A stretch of 64,000 nt of DNA. Origin: Clostridiaceae bacterium (lineage in GTDB: Bacteria; Bacillota; Clostridia; DSM-8532). The DNA lies in the NCBI GenBank assembly GCA_012728015.1, contig JAAYFY010000037.1:62001-126000 (forward strand), written 5' to 3'. The notes beneath the pieces were generated by a model. It was not told where the DNA came from. It did not search any database and worked only from the letters and a program-made list of their open reading frames with translations. Position numbers and translations under genes: made by a program. Below are positions 45,689-53,794 of the stretch, one piece after another; the first letter of the stretch is position 1; each line of letters starts with the position of its first letter.

Positions 45689-46137
45689 GCAAAAAGATCA
45701 CACCACACGAATACCGGCATCTGGTGGAAAAAACCATGCCTTCATCCAGGGTGCTGCGCAATGTCCTGGCTGCCTTTGTCACAGGCGGACTGATATGCGC
45801 CGTGGCCCAGGTCTTCTTCATGGGCCTGAAAAGTATGGGTGTTGATGAGGAAACCGCTTTTATGCTGACCACCGTGATCATGATATTCCTGGGCGCTGTG
45901 CTGACAGGCCTGAACATCTACGACAAGATAGGTAAGTTCGGAGGCGCTGGAGCGTCCATACCGGTGACCGGCTTTTCCAATTCCATAGTGTCCCCGGCCA
46001 TGGAGTACAAAAGAGAGGGGTATGTGATGGGCGTGGGGGCAAAAATGTTCCTGATCGCCGGGCCGGTCCTGGTCTATGGTATCTTCGCCTCGGTAGTGGC
46101 AGGGTTGATCTACTATGTATGGACCCAGGTAATGTAA
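45685..46137 (+). CDS. spoVAC: Stage V sporulation protein AC
   Basis: A 150-residue membrane protein with SpoVAC features: YRHLVEKTMPSSRVLRNVLAAFVTGGLICAV at the start, then GKFGGAGASIPVTGFSNSIVSPAMEYKREGYVMGVGAKMF. SpoVAC forms a mechanosensitive pore in the spore inner membrane for dipicolinic acid transport. Forespore expression (sigma-G) is expected, but I could not find a convincing promoter. Confidence 0.95.
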   Translation: MSKKITPHEYRHLVEKTMPSSRVLRNVLAAFVTGGLICAVAQVFFMGLKSMGVDEETAFMLTTVIMIFLGAVLTGLNIYDKIGKFGGAGASIPVTGFSNSIVSPAMEYKREGYVMGVGAKMFLIAGPVLVYGIFASVVAGLIYYVWTQVM

Positions 46138-46242
46138 GGGGCACCGTGCTGTCGTTTATAGACCCGGGCCATGTTCTGTCGTTTGTTGATCCGGACAAGG
46201 TGTTGGCCCCATAAAAACTCTGAAAAGGACTGATGCGGCTCC

Positions 46243-47256
46243 ATGAGCACGAGAACAGGAAAACAGACAATTGTACTTGGGAGTCCTCCCGTTGTTATCG
46301 GTGGTGCGGCCATCGTAGGGAAAAAGGAAGGGGATGGACCGCTGGCCAGGTTTTTTGACCAGATCATCGATGATGAATACTTCGGTGAGAAAAGCTTTGA
46401 GAAGGCAGAGAGCAGGCTCCTTCGGGACACCCTGGTAAAAACCCTTGAGAAATGCGGGAAATCAGCCAGCAATGTCCATTTCATAATTTCAGGCGACCTT
46501 CAGAACCAGTGCACGGCGGCAAGCTATGCCTTCCGCGATGTCCAGGTCCCCTTTTTGGGGATCTACGGCGCATGTTCCACCATGGCTGAATCCCTTGCCA
46601 TAGGCGCGGTCCTCATCGATGCCGGCGCCGCCGAGATGACTGCATGCATTACATCCAGCCACTTTTGCTCAGCCGAAAAGCAGTTCCGTTATCCGCTGGA
46701 GTTCGGTTCCCAAAGGACCCCCACCGCCCAGTGGACTGTTACAGGGGCAGGCTGCATCCTCCTGGAAAAGCAGGGGAACGGTCCCGGGATAACCCACCTG
46801 ACATGCGGAACCGTTATTGACATGGGAATAAAGGATGCCAACAACATGGGAGGCGCAATGGCGCCGGCGGCCTGTGACACCATCCTCAGGCACCTGGAGG
46901 ACACAGGAAGAAGCCTGGATTACTATGATCTCGTCCTCACCGGTGACCTGGGCAGCTTCGGACGCTCCATGCTGGTAAAGCTTCTGAGGGACAACGGGGT
47001 TGATCCCGGCGACAGGTATAATGACTGCGGCTGCATGATTTTCGACCTGGAAAGGCAGGATGTGGTATGCGGCGGCAGCGGATGCGGTTGCAGCGCTGCG
47101 GTGCTGTCAACCTATGTCCTGGAACTCATGAACCAAAGGAAGCTCAACAAGGTCCTGTTTGTTGCCACAGGAGCCCTCCTGAGCCCTACATGGATCCAGC
47201 AGGGGGACAGCATACCAAGCATAGCCCATGCGGTCAGCCTGGAAAATACCCCATGA
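46243..47256 (+). CDS. spoVAD: Stage V sporulation protein AD
   Basis: A 337-residue thiolase/KAS III-like protein. VFLG-type GSPPVVIGGAAIVGKKEGDGPLA, GVYGACSTMAE (nucleophile-region Cys) and the YNDCGCMIFD segment are typical. SpoVAD binds dipicolinic acid and is not known to be an enzyme. It lies between spoVAC and spoVAE as in the usual spoVA set. Confidence 0.95.
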   Translation: MSTRTGKQTIVLGSPPVVIGGAAIVGKKEGDGPLARFFDQIIDDEYFGEKSFEKAESRLLRDTLVKTLEKCGKSASNVHFIISGDLQNQCTAASYAFRDVQVPFLGIYGACSTMAESLAIGAVLIDAGAAEMTACITSSHFCSAEKQFRYPLEFGSQRTPTAQWTVTGAGCILLEKQGNGPGITHLTCGTVIDMGIKDANNMGGAMAPAACDTILRHLEDTGRSLDYYDLVLTGDLGSFGRSMLVKLLRDNGVDPGDRYNDCGCMIFDLERQDVVCGGSGCGCSAAVLSTYVLELMNQRKLNKVLFVATGALLSPTWIQQGDSIPSIAHAVSLENTP

Positions 47257-47296
47257 CAGCCGACCGTTACTTGTGTATATTATAAGGAGGCCATAA

Positions 47297-47653
47297 ATGA
47301 CCGATATAGTTAAAGCATTCATAACCGGCGGGATAATATGCGTTATAGCGCAGCTTTTAACCGATTATACCGGCATAACGCCTGCCAGGATAATGGTGCT
47401 GTTTGTTGTGACAGGGGTTGTCCTAGGGATCCTGGGGATCTACCCGGCAATCGTGGAATTTGGCGGCGCCGGGGCGACCATCCCCCTTACGGGTTTTGGC
47501 AACACCCTGGCAAAAGGCGTTATAAAAGCGGTGAATGAAACCGGGCTTGCAGGCGTTCTGACGGGTGGTGTCAAGGCCGCGTCTGCGGGGATAAGCTCAG
47601 CCATAACCTTTGGTTACATTATGGCCATCGTATCCAAGCCAAAACTTAAGTGA
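47297..47653 (+). CDS. spoVAE: Stage V sporulation protein AE
   Basis: A 118-residue protein with four hydrophobic segments and the conserved FGGAGATIPLTGFGNTLAKGVIKAV motif, related to SpoVAC. It is part of the dipicolinic acid channel of spores. AAGGAGG stands upstream. Confidence 0.95.
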   Translation: MTDIVKAFITGGIICVIAQLLTDYTGITPARIMVLFVVTGVVLGILGIYPAIVEFGGAGATIPLTGFGNTLAKGVIKAVNETGLAGVLTGGVKAASAGISSAITFGYIMAIVSKPKLK

Positions 47654-47677
47654 TCAGACTGAACAGGGGGACTTTAA

Positions 47678-49027
47678 ATGAACGAGAGACAAAAGAGGTC
47701 AAACAGAAAAAACAGGCAGGACGTGAGATACAGGCGGGCAGCGATTCTTCTGGCCGTTCTGACATTGGTTGTCGGTGTTGCCCTTGCCTTTTTCTATATC
47801 CAGGGAAAAAACAAGCCGGGAGCAGAGCAGACCCCTTCTCCCAGCCCGACCCAACCGGCCCAGACTGAAACAGGTACACCCGCTCCCGAACCTACCCAGA
47901 CGGGAACACCTGAACCCACACCCACACCTGAGCCGACCCCTGAGTCCACACCGGACCCAAATCAGGATATGAGGAGCACCCGGAAGAGCGATATCAAGGT
48001 CAAGGCTCTATACCTCAACCCCAAAAGCGTCAGGAGCGACCTGGACCATTATATAGACCTGGCCAACAGGACCGAGATCAACGCCTTTGTCATAGACATT
48101 AAGAGGGATGAGGGGATCATATCCTACGATTCGGACATACCCCTTGTGAACGCCGCCAATGGGGATACCCCCGACTTTGATATCCGGGAGGTCACAAAAA
48201 AGCTCCACGACAATGGTATCATAGCCATCGCCAGGCTGGTTACCTTCAAGGACACAACCATCACAAAATACAAGCCGGAACTTGCCATAAAGACAGTAGA
48301 CGGCGGAATACTGGAGACCCCCGAATCCGGCGGCTTCAGATCGCACTGGCTTGATCCCACCAACAGGGAAACCTGGGACTATATCCTCAGCATCGTCCAG
48401 GAAGCGGTTGAATTCGGTTTTGACGAGATCCAGTTCGATTATATCCGCTTCCCCGAAACCACCCTGTATAAAAACTATGTGATCGACCTGGAAGAAGGCA
48501 GGGGGCGACATGAGGTCATAGAGGAATTCATCCGTTATATACGCCACAATCTTCCTTATGATACCGTTATCAGCGCCGACATCTTCGGCATGCCCCTTAT
48601 AAGTTCCAGAGATTACGGCGAGATAGGCCAGACCCTGGAGTCCATCGGCTGGAGCCTGGACTATATCTGCCCCATGGTATACCCATCCCATTACGCCAAC
48701 AGCTCGAAAGGCACCATGGGAAACGGTGTCGGGCAAACCATCAACGGCATCAGGTTCACCCATCCCGATCTGAAACCCTACGAGGTGGTCTACAACACCC
48801 TGATCGTCGGGAAGAACCGGATCACCAGTGTTGAGGGCTACAACCTTAAGGTGCGTCCCTATATCCAGGGCTTCACGGCCTCGTACCTGCCGTCGGGGTA
48901 TTACATGAAGTATGGGGTGGAGGAATACCGCGCCCAGATCCAGGCGGTGTATGACGCGGGCTACGATGAGTGGATATTCTGGAACTCCCGCAATGAATAC
49001 GTGGAAGAGGCCTTTCTGCCCGAGTAA
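47678..49027 (+). CDS. DUF4015 putative glycoside hydrolase, membrane-anchored
   Basis: A 449-residue protein: one N-terminal span (about residues 21-41), a Pro/Thr/Glu-rich linker of PxP repeats (about residues 50-95), then a TIM-barrel-like DUF4015 domain (VKALYLNPKSVRS, INAFVIDIKRDEG, FDEIQFDYIRFPE, VISADIFGMPL, LDYICPMVYPSHY, YDEWIFWNSRNEY). The acidic residues after the strands fit a GH13/GH18-related hydrolase, but no activity is proven. The domain would lie outside the cell, and a role in spore or cell wall is plausible. Confidence 0.85.
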   Translation: MNERQKRSNRKNRQDVRYRRAAILLAVLTLVVGVALAFFYIQGKNKPGAEQTPSPSPTQPAQTETGTPAPEPTQTGTPEPTPTPEPTPESTPDPNQDMRSTRKSDIKVKALYLNPKSVRSDLDHYIDLANRTEINAFVIDIKRDEGIISYDSDIPLVNAANGDTPDFDIREVTKKLHDNGIIAIARLVTFKDTTITKYKPELAIKTVDGGILETPESGGFRSHWLDPTNRETWDYILSIVQEAVEFGFDEIQFDYIRFPETTLYKNYVIDLEEGRGRHEVIEEFIRYIRHNLPYDTVISADIFGMPLISSRDYGEIGQTLESIGWSLDYICPMVYPSHYANSSKGTMGNGVGQTINGIRFTHPDLKPYEVVYNTLIVGKNRITSVEGYNLKVRPYIQGFTASYLPSGYYMKYGVEEYRAQIQAVYDAGYDEWIFWNSRNEYVEEAFLPE

Positions 49028-49041
49028 CGAATAAGCAATGT

Positions 49042-49070
49042 TTGTTCACGGGTCATCCATGCTGTATAAT
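49042..49070 (+). promoter_or_regulatory. Sigma-A promoter of uppP
   Basis: TTGTTC (49042-49047), 17 nt, TATAAT (49065-49070), 61 nt before ATG 49132. A GGGGGATATCCCCC palindrome (49090-49103) lies in the leader. Confidence 0.6.
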
Positions 49071-49131
49071 CTTCATAGGATTTTCCATGGGGGGATATCC
49101 CCCGAAACATTTTTTTGGAGGATTATGACTC

Positions 49132-49941
49132 ATGACCATATTTGAGGCTGTCGTGCTGGGCATCATCCAGGGACTTACCGAATTCCTTCCGGTGAGCAGT
49201 TCGGGCCATCTTGTCCTGTTCCAGAAGCTGTTCGGAATAGGCGGCGAAATGGCCCTTACCTTCGATGTGGCCCTGCATGTGGGGACATTGCTGGCCGTTT
49301 TTGCGGTCTATTGGATAAAGGTCTGGGATATGATAAAGCATCCCTTGTCCAGGCTGCCCCTATACCTCGTCCTGGGGACCGTCCCCACTGCCATAATCGG
49401 GTTCCTGTTCAAGGATGCCATTGAAGGTTATTATGCCAGCGGATCCCTTTTGGGACCCGGATTTATTTTCACAGGCCTGGTGCTCCTGGGCGCTGAAAGG
49501 ATCGGGAATGGCAGAAAGGATATAAAGGAAATGAAGCCCACCGACGCGCTGCTCATTGGAACGGGCCAGGGCCTGGCGCTGCTGCCCGGCATTTCTCGCT
49601 CGGGCACGACGATTTCCTCGGGCCTTGCCCTTGGGCTAGAAAGAGGATTTGCGGCGGATTATGCATTCTTGCTGAGCATCCCGGCAATACTGGGAGGAGC
49701 CTTCCTGGATGTGCTAGATGTGCTGAAGGGCGAAACCGTCGCCATAGAAAGCATCGGGATAATCCAGCTTGTTGCGGGGGTAGCGGCTGCCGCGGCCACG
49801 GGCTTTCTGGCAATCAAGGTAATGCTGTCGGCGGTCAGGAAGATGAAGCTCAGGTATTTTGCCTGGTATGTTCTGGTCTTGGGGATACTGGTTATCACAG
49901 CCCGGATCTTCTTCAGAGAGCAGTTTCCGTGGCTGGGTTAG
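49132..49941 (+). CDS. uppP: Undecaprenyl-diphosphatase
   Basis: A 269-residue, eight-span BacA/UppP protein with GLTEFLPVSSSGHL (residues 14-27) and the PGISRSGTTIS loop, which form the active site. It recycles undecaprenyl diphosphate for wall synthesis and gives bacitracin resistance. A GGAGG site precedes the start. tsaD follows after 12 nt. Confidence 0.96.
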   Translation: MTIFEAVVLGIIQGLTEFLPVSSSGHLVLFQKLFGIGGEMALTFDVALHVGTLLAVFAVYWIKVWDMIKHPLSRLPLYLVLGTVPTAIIGFLFKDAIEGYYASGSLLGPGFIFTGLVLLGAERIGNGRKDIKEMKPTDALLIGTGQGLALLPGISRSGTTISSGLALGLERGFAADYAFLLSIPAILGGAFLDVLDVLKGETVAIESIGIIQLVAGVAAAAATGFLAIKVMLSAVRKMKLRYFAWYVLVLGILVITARIFFREQFPWLG

Positions 49942-49953
49942 GGTGGTGGCGGC

Positions 49954-50976
49954 ATGAAGGATATACTGATTTTAGGAATAGAGACAAGCTGCGATGAAAC
50001 GGCGGCTTCGGTGGTGGCAAACGGCAGGAAGGTGCTTTCCAATATCATCTCTTCCCAGGTGGATCTCCACGCCGAATACGGGGGGGTGGTTCCCGAGATC
50101 GCTTCCCGCAGGCATGTGGAGTTGATCCTGCCCGTTATCGACAATGCTTTGAAAGAAGCTGGAGTGACCCTTGACCAGGTGGACGCCATTGCCGTGACCC
50201 ACGGCCCCGGGCTGGTGGGAGCTCTCCTGGTGGGCGTCTCCGCCGCAAAGGCAATTGCTTTTTCACTGGGCAAGCCGCTGGTGAGCGTAAACCATATTGA
50301 AGGTCATATCGCGGCAAACTACATATCCCATCCCGACCTGGAACCTGGGTATCTATGCCTGGTGGTATCGGGCGGACACAGCCATATTGTGCATGTGGAA
50401 TCCTACACCGAATTCAGGATCATGGGAAGAACCCGCGATGACGCTGCGGGGGAGGCCTTCGACAAGATCGCCAGGGTATTGGGGCTGGGATATCCCGGCG
50501 GACCGGCCATAGAGAAGGCGGCAAAGGCGGGAAACCAGGAAGCCTTCGATTTCCCGAGGGTTAATTTTTCCGATGTCCCTTATGATTTCAGTTTCAGCGG
50601 CCTTAAAACAGCGGTGATCAATACGGTGCACCAGCTGAGGATAAAAGGGGAGCCGCTCCCGGTGGAGGATATCAGCGCCTCTTTCCAGAAGGCTGTAACC
50701 GATGTCCTTGTGGATCATACCGTATCTGCGGCAAGAGAGATAAAGACCGACACAATCTGCATAGCGGGCGGCGTAGCCGCAAATTCTCTGCTGCGGGAGA
50801 GCATGACCGAAAGAGCTTCGGAAATGAATATTCGGGTTCTGTATCCCAGTATGATACTATGCACCGATAATGCCGCCATGATTGCCAGCGCGGGCTACTA
50901 TTCTTTTAGAAACGGGCGCACTGCAGACTGGCGGTTGAATGCCATCCCGTCCTTGAAGATCGGAGAATCCGGCTGA
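49954..50976 (+). CDS. tsaD: tRNA N6-adenosine threonylcarbamoyltransferase
   Basis: A 340-residue ASKHA-fold protein: [15 protein letters not shown] at the start, the metal-binding HIEGHIAAN and the [11 protein letters not shown] segment. With TsaB/E it makes t6A37 in ANN-reading tRNAs. Confidence 0.96.
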   Translation: MKDILILGIETSCDETAASVVANGRKVLSNIISSQVDLHAEYGGVVPEIASRRHVELILPVIDNALKEAGVTLDQVDAIAVTHGPGLVGALLVGVSAAKAIAFSLGKPLVSVNHIEGHIAANYISHPDLEPGYLCLVVSGGHSHIVHVESYTEFRIMGRTRDDAAGEAFDKIARVLGLGYPGGPAIEKAAKAGNQEAFDFPRVNFSDVPYDFSFSGLKTAVINTVHQLRIKGEPLPVEDISASFQKAVTDVLVDHTVSAAREIKTDTICIAGGVAANSLLRESMTERASEMNIRVLYPSMILCTDNAAMIASAGYYSFRNGRTADWRLNAIPSLKIGESG

Positions 50977-51015
50977 ACGGTGGCCAGATTTCAACAGGTT
51001 TCAACCTGTGAATTC

Positions 51016-51088
51016 TGTGGAAATAGTCATAAAAAAGGCCTGTATTGCCCGTCCTGCCTGTGGATAACCCTGTGGATATTGTGGAAAA
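51016..51088 (+). promoter_or_regulatory. Cluster of four DnaA-box-like sites
   Basis: TGTGGAAAT (51016), TGTGGATAA (51059), TGTGGATAT (51071) and TGTGGAAAA (51080) are all in the same orientation. The second and fourth match the DnaA consensus TTWTNCACA (complement) exactly; the others have one change. They fall in a gene-free stretch between tsaD and the convergent transglycosylase gene. Confidence 0.5.
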
Positions 51089-51144
51089 GGGCTTGCTGAG
51101 CGGGTCTTGGCGTGTATAAATATACGTACATAAAAACGCATAAT

Positions 51145-51172
51145 TAAAGCGCTGTTATTTCAGCGCTTTATA
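51145..51172 (-). terminator. Terminator hairpin overlapping the transglycosylase stop codon
   Basis: AAAGCGCTG and CAGCGCTTT form a 9-bp stem at about 51147-51170. On the minus strand the TAA stop lies in its loop and AT-rich sequence follows. Confidence 0.6.
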
Positions 51173-51808
51173 CATGTCGTAATACTTGAGTACAAGTTCC
51201 ACATACTTCTGGGTTTGTTCATATGGCGGGATGCCCCCGTATTTTTTTACAGCGTTGGGGCCGGCGTTATAGGCGGCAAGGGCGAGTTTCCAGTCATCAT
51301 CAAACTCCTTTAATTGATAGTGTAAATACTGCACCCCACCGCGGATGTTTTCCTCGATATTGTACGGGTCCGAAACTCCCAATCCTTCGGCTGTAAACGG
51401 CATTAGCTGCATTAAACCCATGGCTCCCGAAGTGGACAGGGCAAAGGGCTGGAAGCTGGATTCCACCTTCATTACGGCCCGGATGAGCACGGGATCAACA
51501 CTGAATTGCTCCGAGTATTTCTCGATGGCGGCATCGATCCTGGGCATCAATTCCTGGATTTCAGCCTGTGACAGCCGGGGATATACCGATTCATACGATC
51601 CTGACACCAGCGGGTATTTTGTGCCTGAAGTTTTTTGCGGGCTCTCCAGCTGGGCGGCATCGATGAGCGGCGCGGTTTTGGCCGCCTCAGAGCCCAGGGA
51701 GCTTTCCAGGAGCGACTGGAAGGAGCTTTGGGAAGACTTTTTAAAGCGGACAGGCAGCCTGCTTTCAATTTCGGCTATCTTTTGTGCCAGAATATCCGAT
51801 ACCTTCAT
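51155..51808 (-). CDS. Lytic transglycosylase (SLT domain)
   Basis: A 217-residue protein with a C-terminal SLT domain: VMKVESSFQPFALSTSGAMGLMQLMP (catalytic Glu in VESSF), then ALAAYNAGPNAVKKYGG. The N-terminal ~80 residues are low-complexity and Ser-rich. No clear signal peptide is visible, so export is unclear. It should cleave peptidoglycan between MurNAc and GlcNAc. ATG 51808 is preferred over TTG 51823. Confidence 0.9.
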   Translation of the reverse strand: MKVSDILAQKIAEIESRLPVRFKKSSQSSFQSLLESSLGSEAAKTAPLIDAAQLESPQKTSGTKYPLVSGSYESVYPRLSQAEIQELMPRIDAAIEKYSEQFSVDPVLIRAVMKVESSFQPFALSTSGAMGLMQLMPFTAEGLGVSDPYNIEENIRGGVQYLHYQLKEFDDDWKLALAAYNAGPNAVKKYGGIPPYEQTQKYVELVLKYYDMYKALK

Positions 51809-51901
51809 TTCCAATACCCGCAAACCATTTTTTCTTCCGAGCCATTCGACATTCTTCTCTTTATTATATCGGAAAAAAGGCCACGGCTGTCAACTCCCTC
51901 G

Positions 51902-51928
51902 CCACGGGACGGTCCCTGCGGTTTTTGT
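51902..51928 (+). repeat. GGGACGGTCCC palindromic repeat, short copy
   Basis: CCACGGGACGGTCCCTGCGG followed by TTTTTGTG. The same core recurs at 52838-52890 and partly at 42907. Confidence 0.6.
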
Positions 51929-52122
51929 GACGCGCTTCTTGCATTTTCCTTACCCATGCAGATTTTTACGCCTCGAAAAGGAAGTGTTTATTACGGCGAA
52001 ACGCATGACCAGGCTTATGCGATAAATCATCGATAATGCTTGCCATGGGAAATCCGGCCGGCTGAATTGAAAATTCGGATTATGAGAATAATTAAAACAA
52101 AAGGATAACAGGCGGTGGTTGC

Positions 52123-52818
52123 ATGAAACCGGAAACCGATCAGATAATAAAAAGGACAGGATTTATACAGCGTTTATTGCCGCACGCGGTACGCATCGCG
52201 GCTGTTATACTTATGTTCTGTATAGCTTATGGCGGCTTTACCCATAAGAAAATAGCCGATAATATTGTAAGGCTCCATATCATTGCCAACAGCGACAATG
52301 AGGCAGACCAGGACCTGAAGTTCAAGGTCAGGGATGCTATTATTGCCCATATGCAAGAGAAGTACCCCGGAGACGCGTCCCGGGATGATGTCGAAAAATA
52401 CCTTCAAAACAGCCTTGGCGAGATCCGGAGGATCACCGAGGATGTACTGAGGGATAATGGTTCAAGTTCAGAGGCAACGGTACGGTATGGCGAATTCCCG
52501 TTCCCCACCAGGGCGTATGGGAATATCACGTTGCCCGCGGGTGTCTACAAGTCTGTGCGGGTTGAGTTGGGAAACGCCAAGGGCCAAAACTGGTGGTGTG
52601 TCATGTTCCCACCGCTTTGTATAGCCGATGACAATACCATGCGGATGTCAGAAGAATCCCGGGAGCAGCTAAAGGAAACCCTGGGAGAGGAAGGCTACAG
52701 GCTTATAACCGACGTAAGCGACGCCAATAATAAGGAGGTCCAGGTCAAATTCCGAATTGTGGAATGGGTCCAGAATTCCAGGCTTAGACTGGCGGAACTG
52801 ATTTCAAGGCTGTTTTAG
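52123..52818 (+). CDS. spoIIR: Stage II sporulation protein R
   Basis: A 231-residue secreted protein: one N-terminal span (about residues 22-38), then IADNIVRLHIIANSDNEADQDLKFKVRDAII, the FPFPTRAYGNITLPAGVYKSVRVELGNAKGQNWWCVMFPPLCI signature and a VQVKFRIVEW tail. SpoIIR is made in the forespore under sigma-F and triggers SpoIIGA to activate sigma-E in the mother cell. No clear sigma-F promoter could be assigned. Confidence 0.95.
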   Translation: MKPETDQIIKRTGFIQRLLPHAVRIAAVILMFCIAYGGFTHKKIADNIVRLHIIANSDNEADQDLKFKVRDAIIAHMQEKYPGDASRDDVEKYLQNSLGEIRRITEDVLRDNGSSSEATVRYGEFPFPTRAYGNITLPAGVYKSVRVELGNAKGQNWWCVMFPPLCIADDNTMRMSEESREQLKETLGEEGYRLITDVSDANNKEVQVKFRIVEWVQNSRLRLAELISRLF

Positions 52819-52837
52819 GGATGCCACTGGGGGAATA

Positions 52838-52890
52838 CCACGGGGACGGTCACTACAGTCAACACCACAGGGACCGTCCCTCTGGTTTTA
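52838..52890 (+). repeat. GGGACGGTC inverted-repeat element
   Basis: GGGGACGGTC (about 52842-52851) and GACCGTCCC (52872-52880) are inverted copies flanking a short spacer that contains ACACCACAGG, followed by TTTTA. Its shape is that of a small dispersed palindromic repeat that can fold as a terminator. Confidence 0.6.
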
Positions 52891-53035
52891 CTCAAGTTTT
52901 ATCTGTCTTGAGATAAACACCCGGATTGGTTACTATATAAAGGAAGAACATATGATGATTCTTTTGGCTCGCTTTCATCATCTGCCTGAAGAATCCGGGA
53001 TTTGGCCGCTGGGTCCGGGGCGGAGGAGGTACCGC

Positions 53036-53719
53036 ATGGAGATCAAAATGCTTTATGAGGATAACCATTTGCTCGTGGCTGTTAAGCCACCGGGAGTCCC
53101 GGTTCAGGCCGACTCAAGCGGCGCCGGTGATTTGCTCAATTACCTCAAGGACTACATAAAGAAGAAATACAATAAGCCCGGAAACGTCTATCTTGGCCTG
53201 GTCCACAGGCTCGACAGGAACGCGGGGGGCGTCATGGTCTTTGCCAGGACCTCTAAAGCCGCATCCCGGCTATCGGACCAGGTCAGGCGGCGCCTTGCCG
53301 AGAAGACCTACCTGGCCGTTGTTCATGGCTGCCCGGATAACAAGCAGGGACACCTGGTCCATTATCTTATCAAGGACAGGAAAAACAACAGGGTTTCGGT
53401 CGTAGACGCGGATACGCCTGGATCCAGAGAGGCCGTGCTGGATTATGAGGTCCTGGAAAGCCGGGAAGGCCTGAGCCTGGTGAAAGTGGAGCTTGAAACG
53501 GGAAGATCGCATCAGGTCCGTGTCCAGATGGCGGAATTGGGTACCCCGCTTTATGGGGATGTCAAATACCGCGGCCTGGGGGAGAGGAACAGGAACGACC
53601 TGGCGCTCTGGTCGTGGCGTATGGAGGTTGAGCATCCGGTTAAGAAAGAGAAGATGGTTTTCACCGCGCCCCCGCCCGGCTCTCATCCCTGGAGCCTTTT
53701 TAATATCCCGTCTTGTTAA
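53036..53719 (+). CDS. RluA-family RNA pseudouridine synthase
   Basis: A 227-residue catalytic domain without an S4 domain. The catalytic Asp lies in LVHRLDRNAGGVMVFART; ETGRSHQVRVQMAELGTPLYGDVKY matches the conserved C-terminal motif. It isomerises uridines in rRNA or tRNA; the exact site is not evident. ATG 53036 follows GGAGGAGGT, so the 28-codon upstream extension is unlikely. Confidence 0.92.
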   Translation: MEIKMLYEDNHLLVAVKPPGVPVQADSSGAGDLLNYLKDYIKKKYNKPGNVYLGLVHRLDRNAGGVMVFARTSKAASRLSDQVRRRLAEKTYLAVVHGCPDNKQGHLVHYLIKDRKNNRVSVVDADTPGSREAVLDYEVLESREGLSLVKVELETGRSHQVRVQMAELGTPLYGDVKYRGLGERNRNDLALWSWRMEVEHPVKKEKMVFTAPPPGSHPWSLFNIPSC

Positions 53720-53743
53720 ACTGTAGCTCTTCGCCGCAATGCA

Positions 53744-53769
53744 GTAAAAAGAGCCGGCAGAGCCGGCTC
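53744..53769 (-). terminator. Rho-independent terminator of the macroglobulin gene
   Basis: GAGCCGGC (53751-53758) and GCCGGCTC (53762-53769) form a perfect stem; on the minus strand it is followed by TTTTTA. Confidence 0.85.
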
Positions 53770-53794
53770 ATCCGAAAGGGAATCAGGTTAGACA

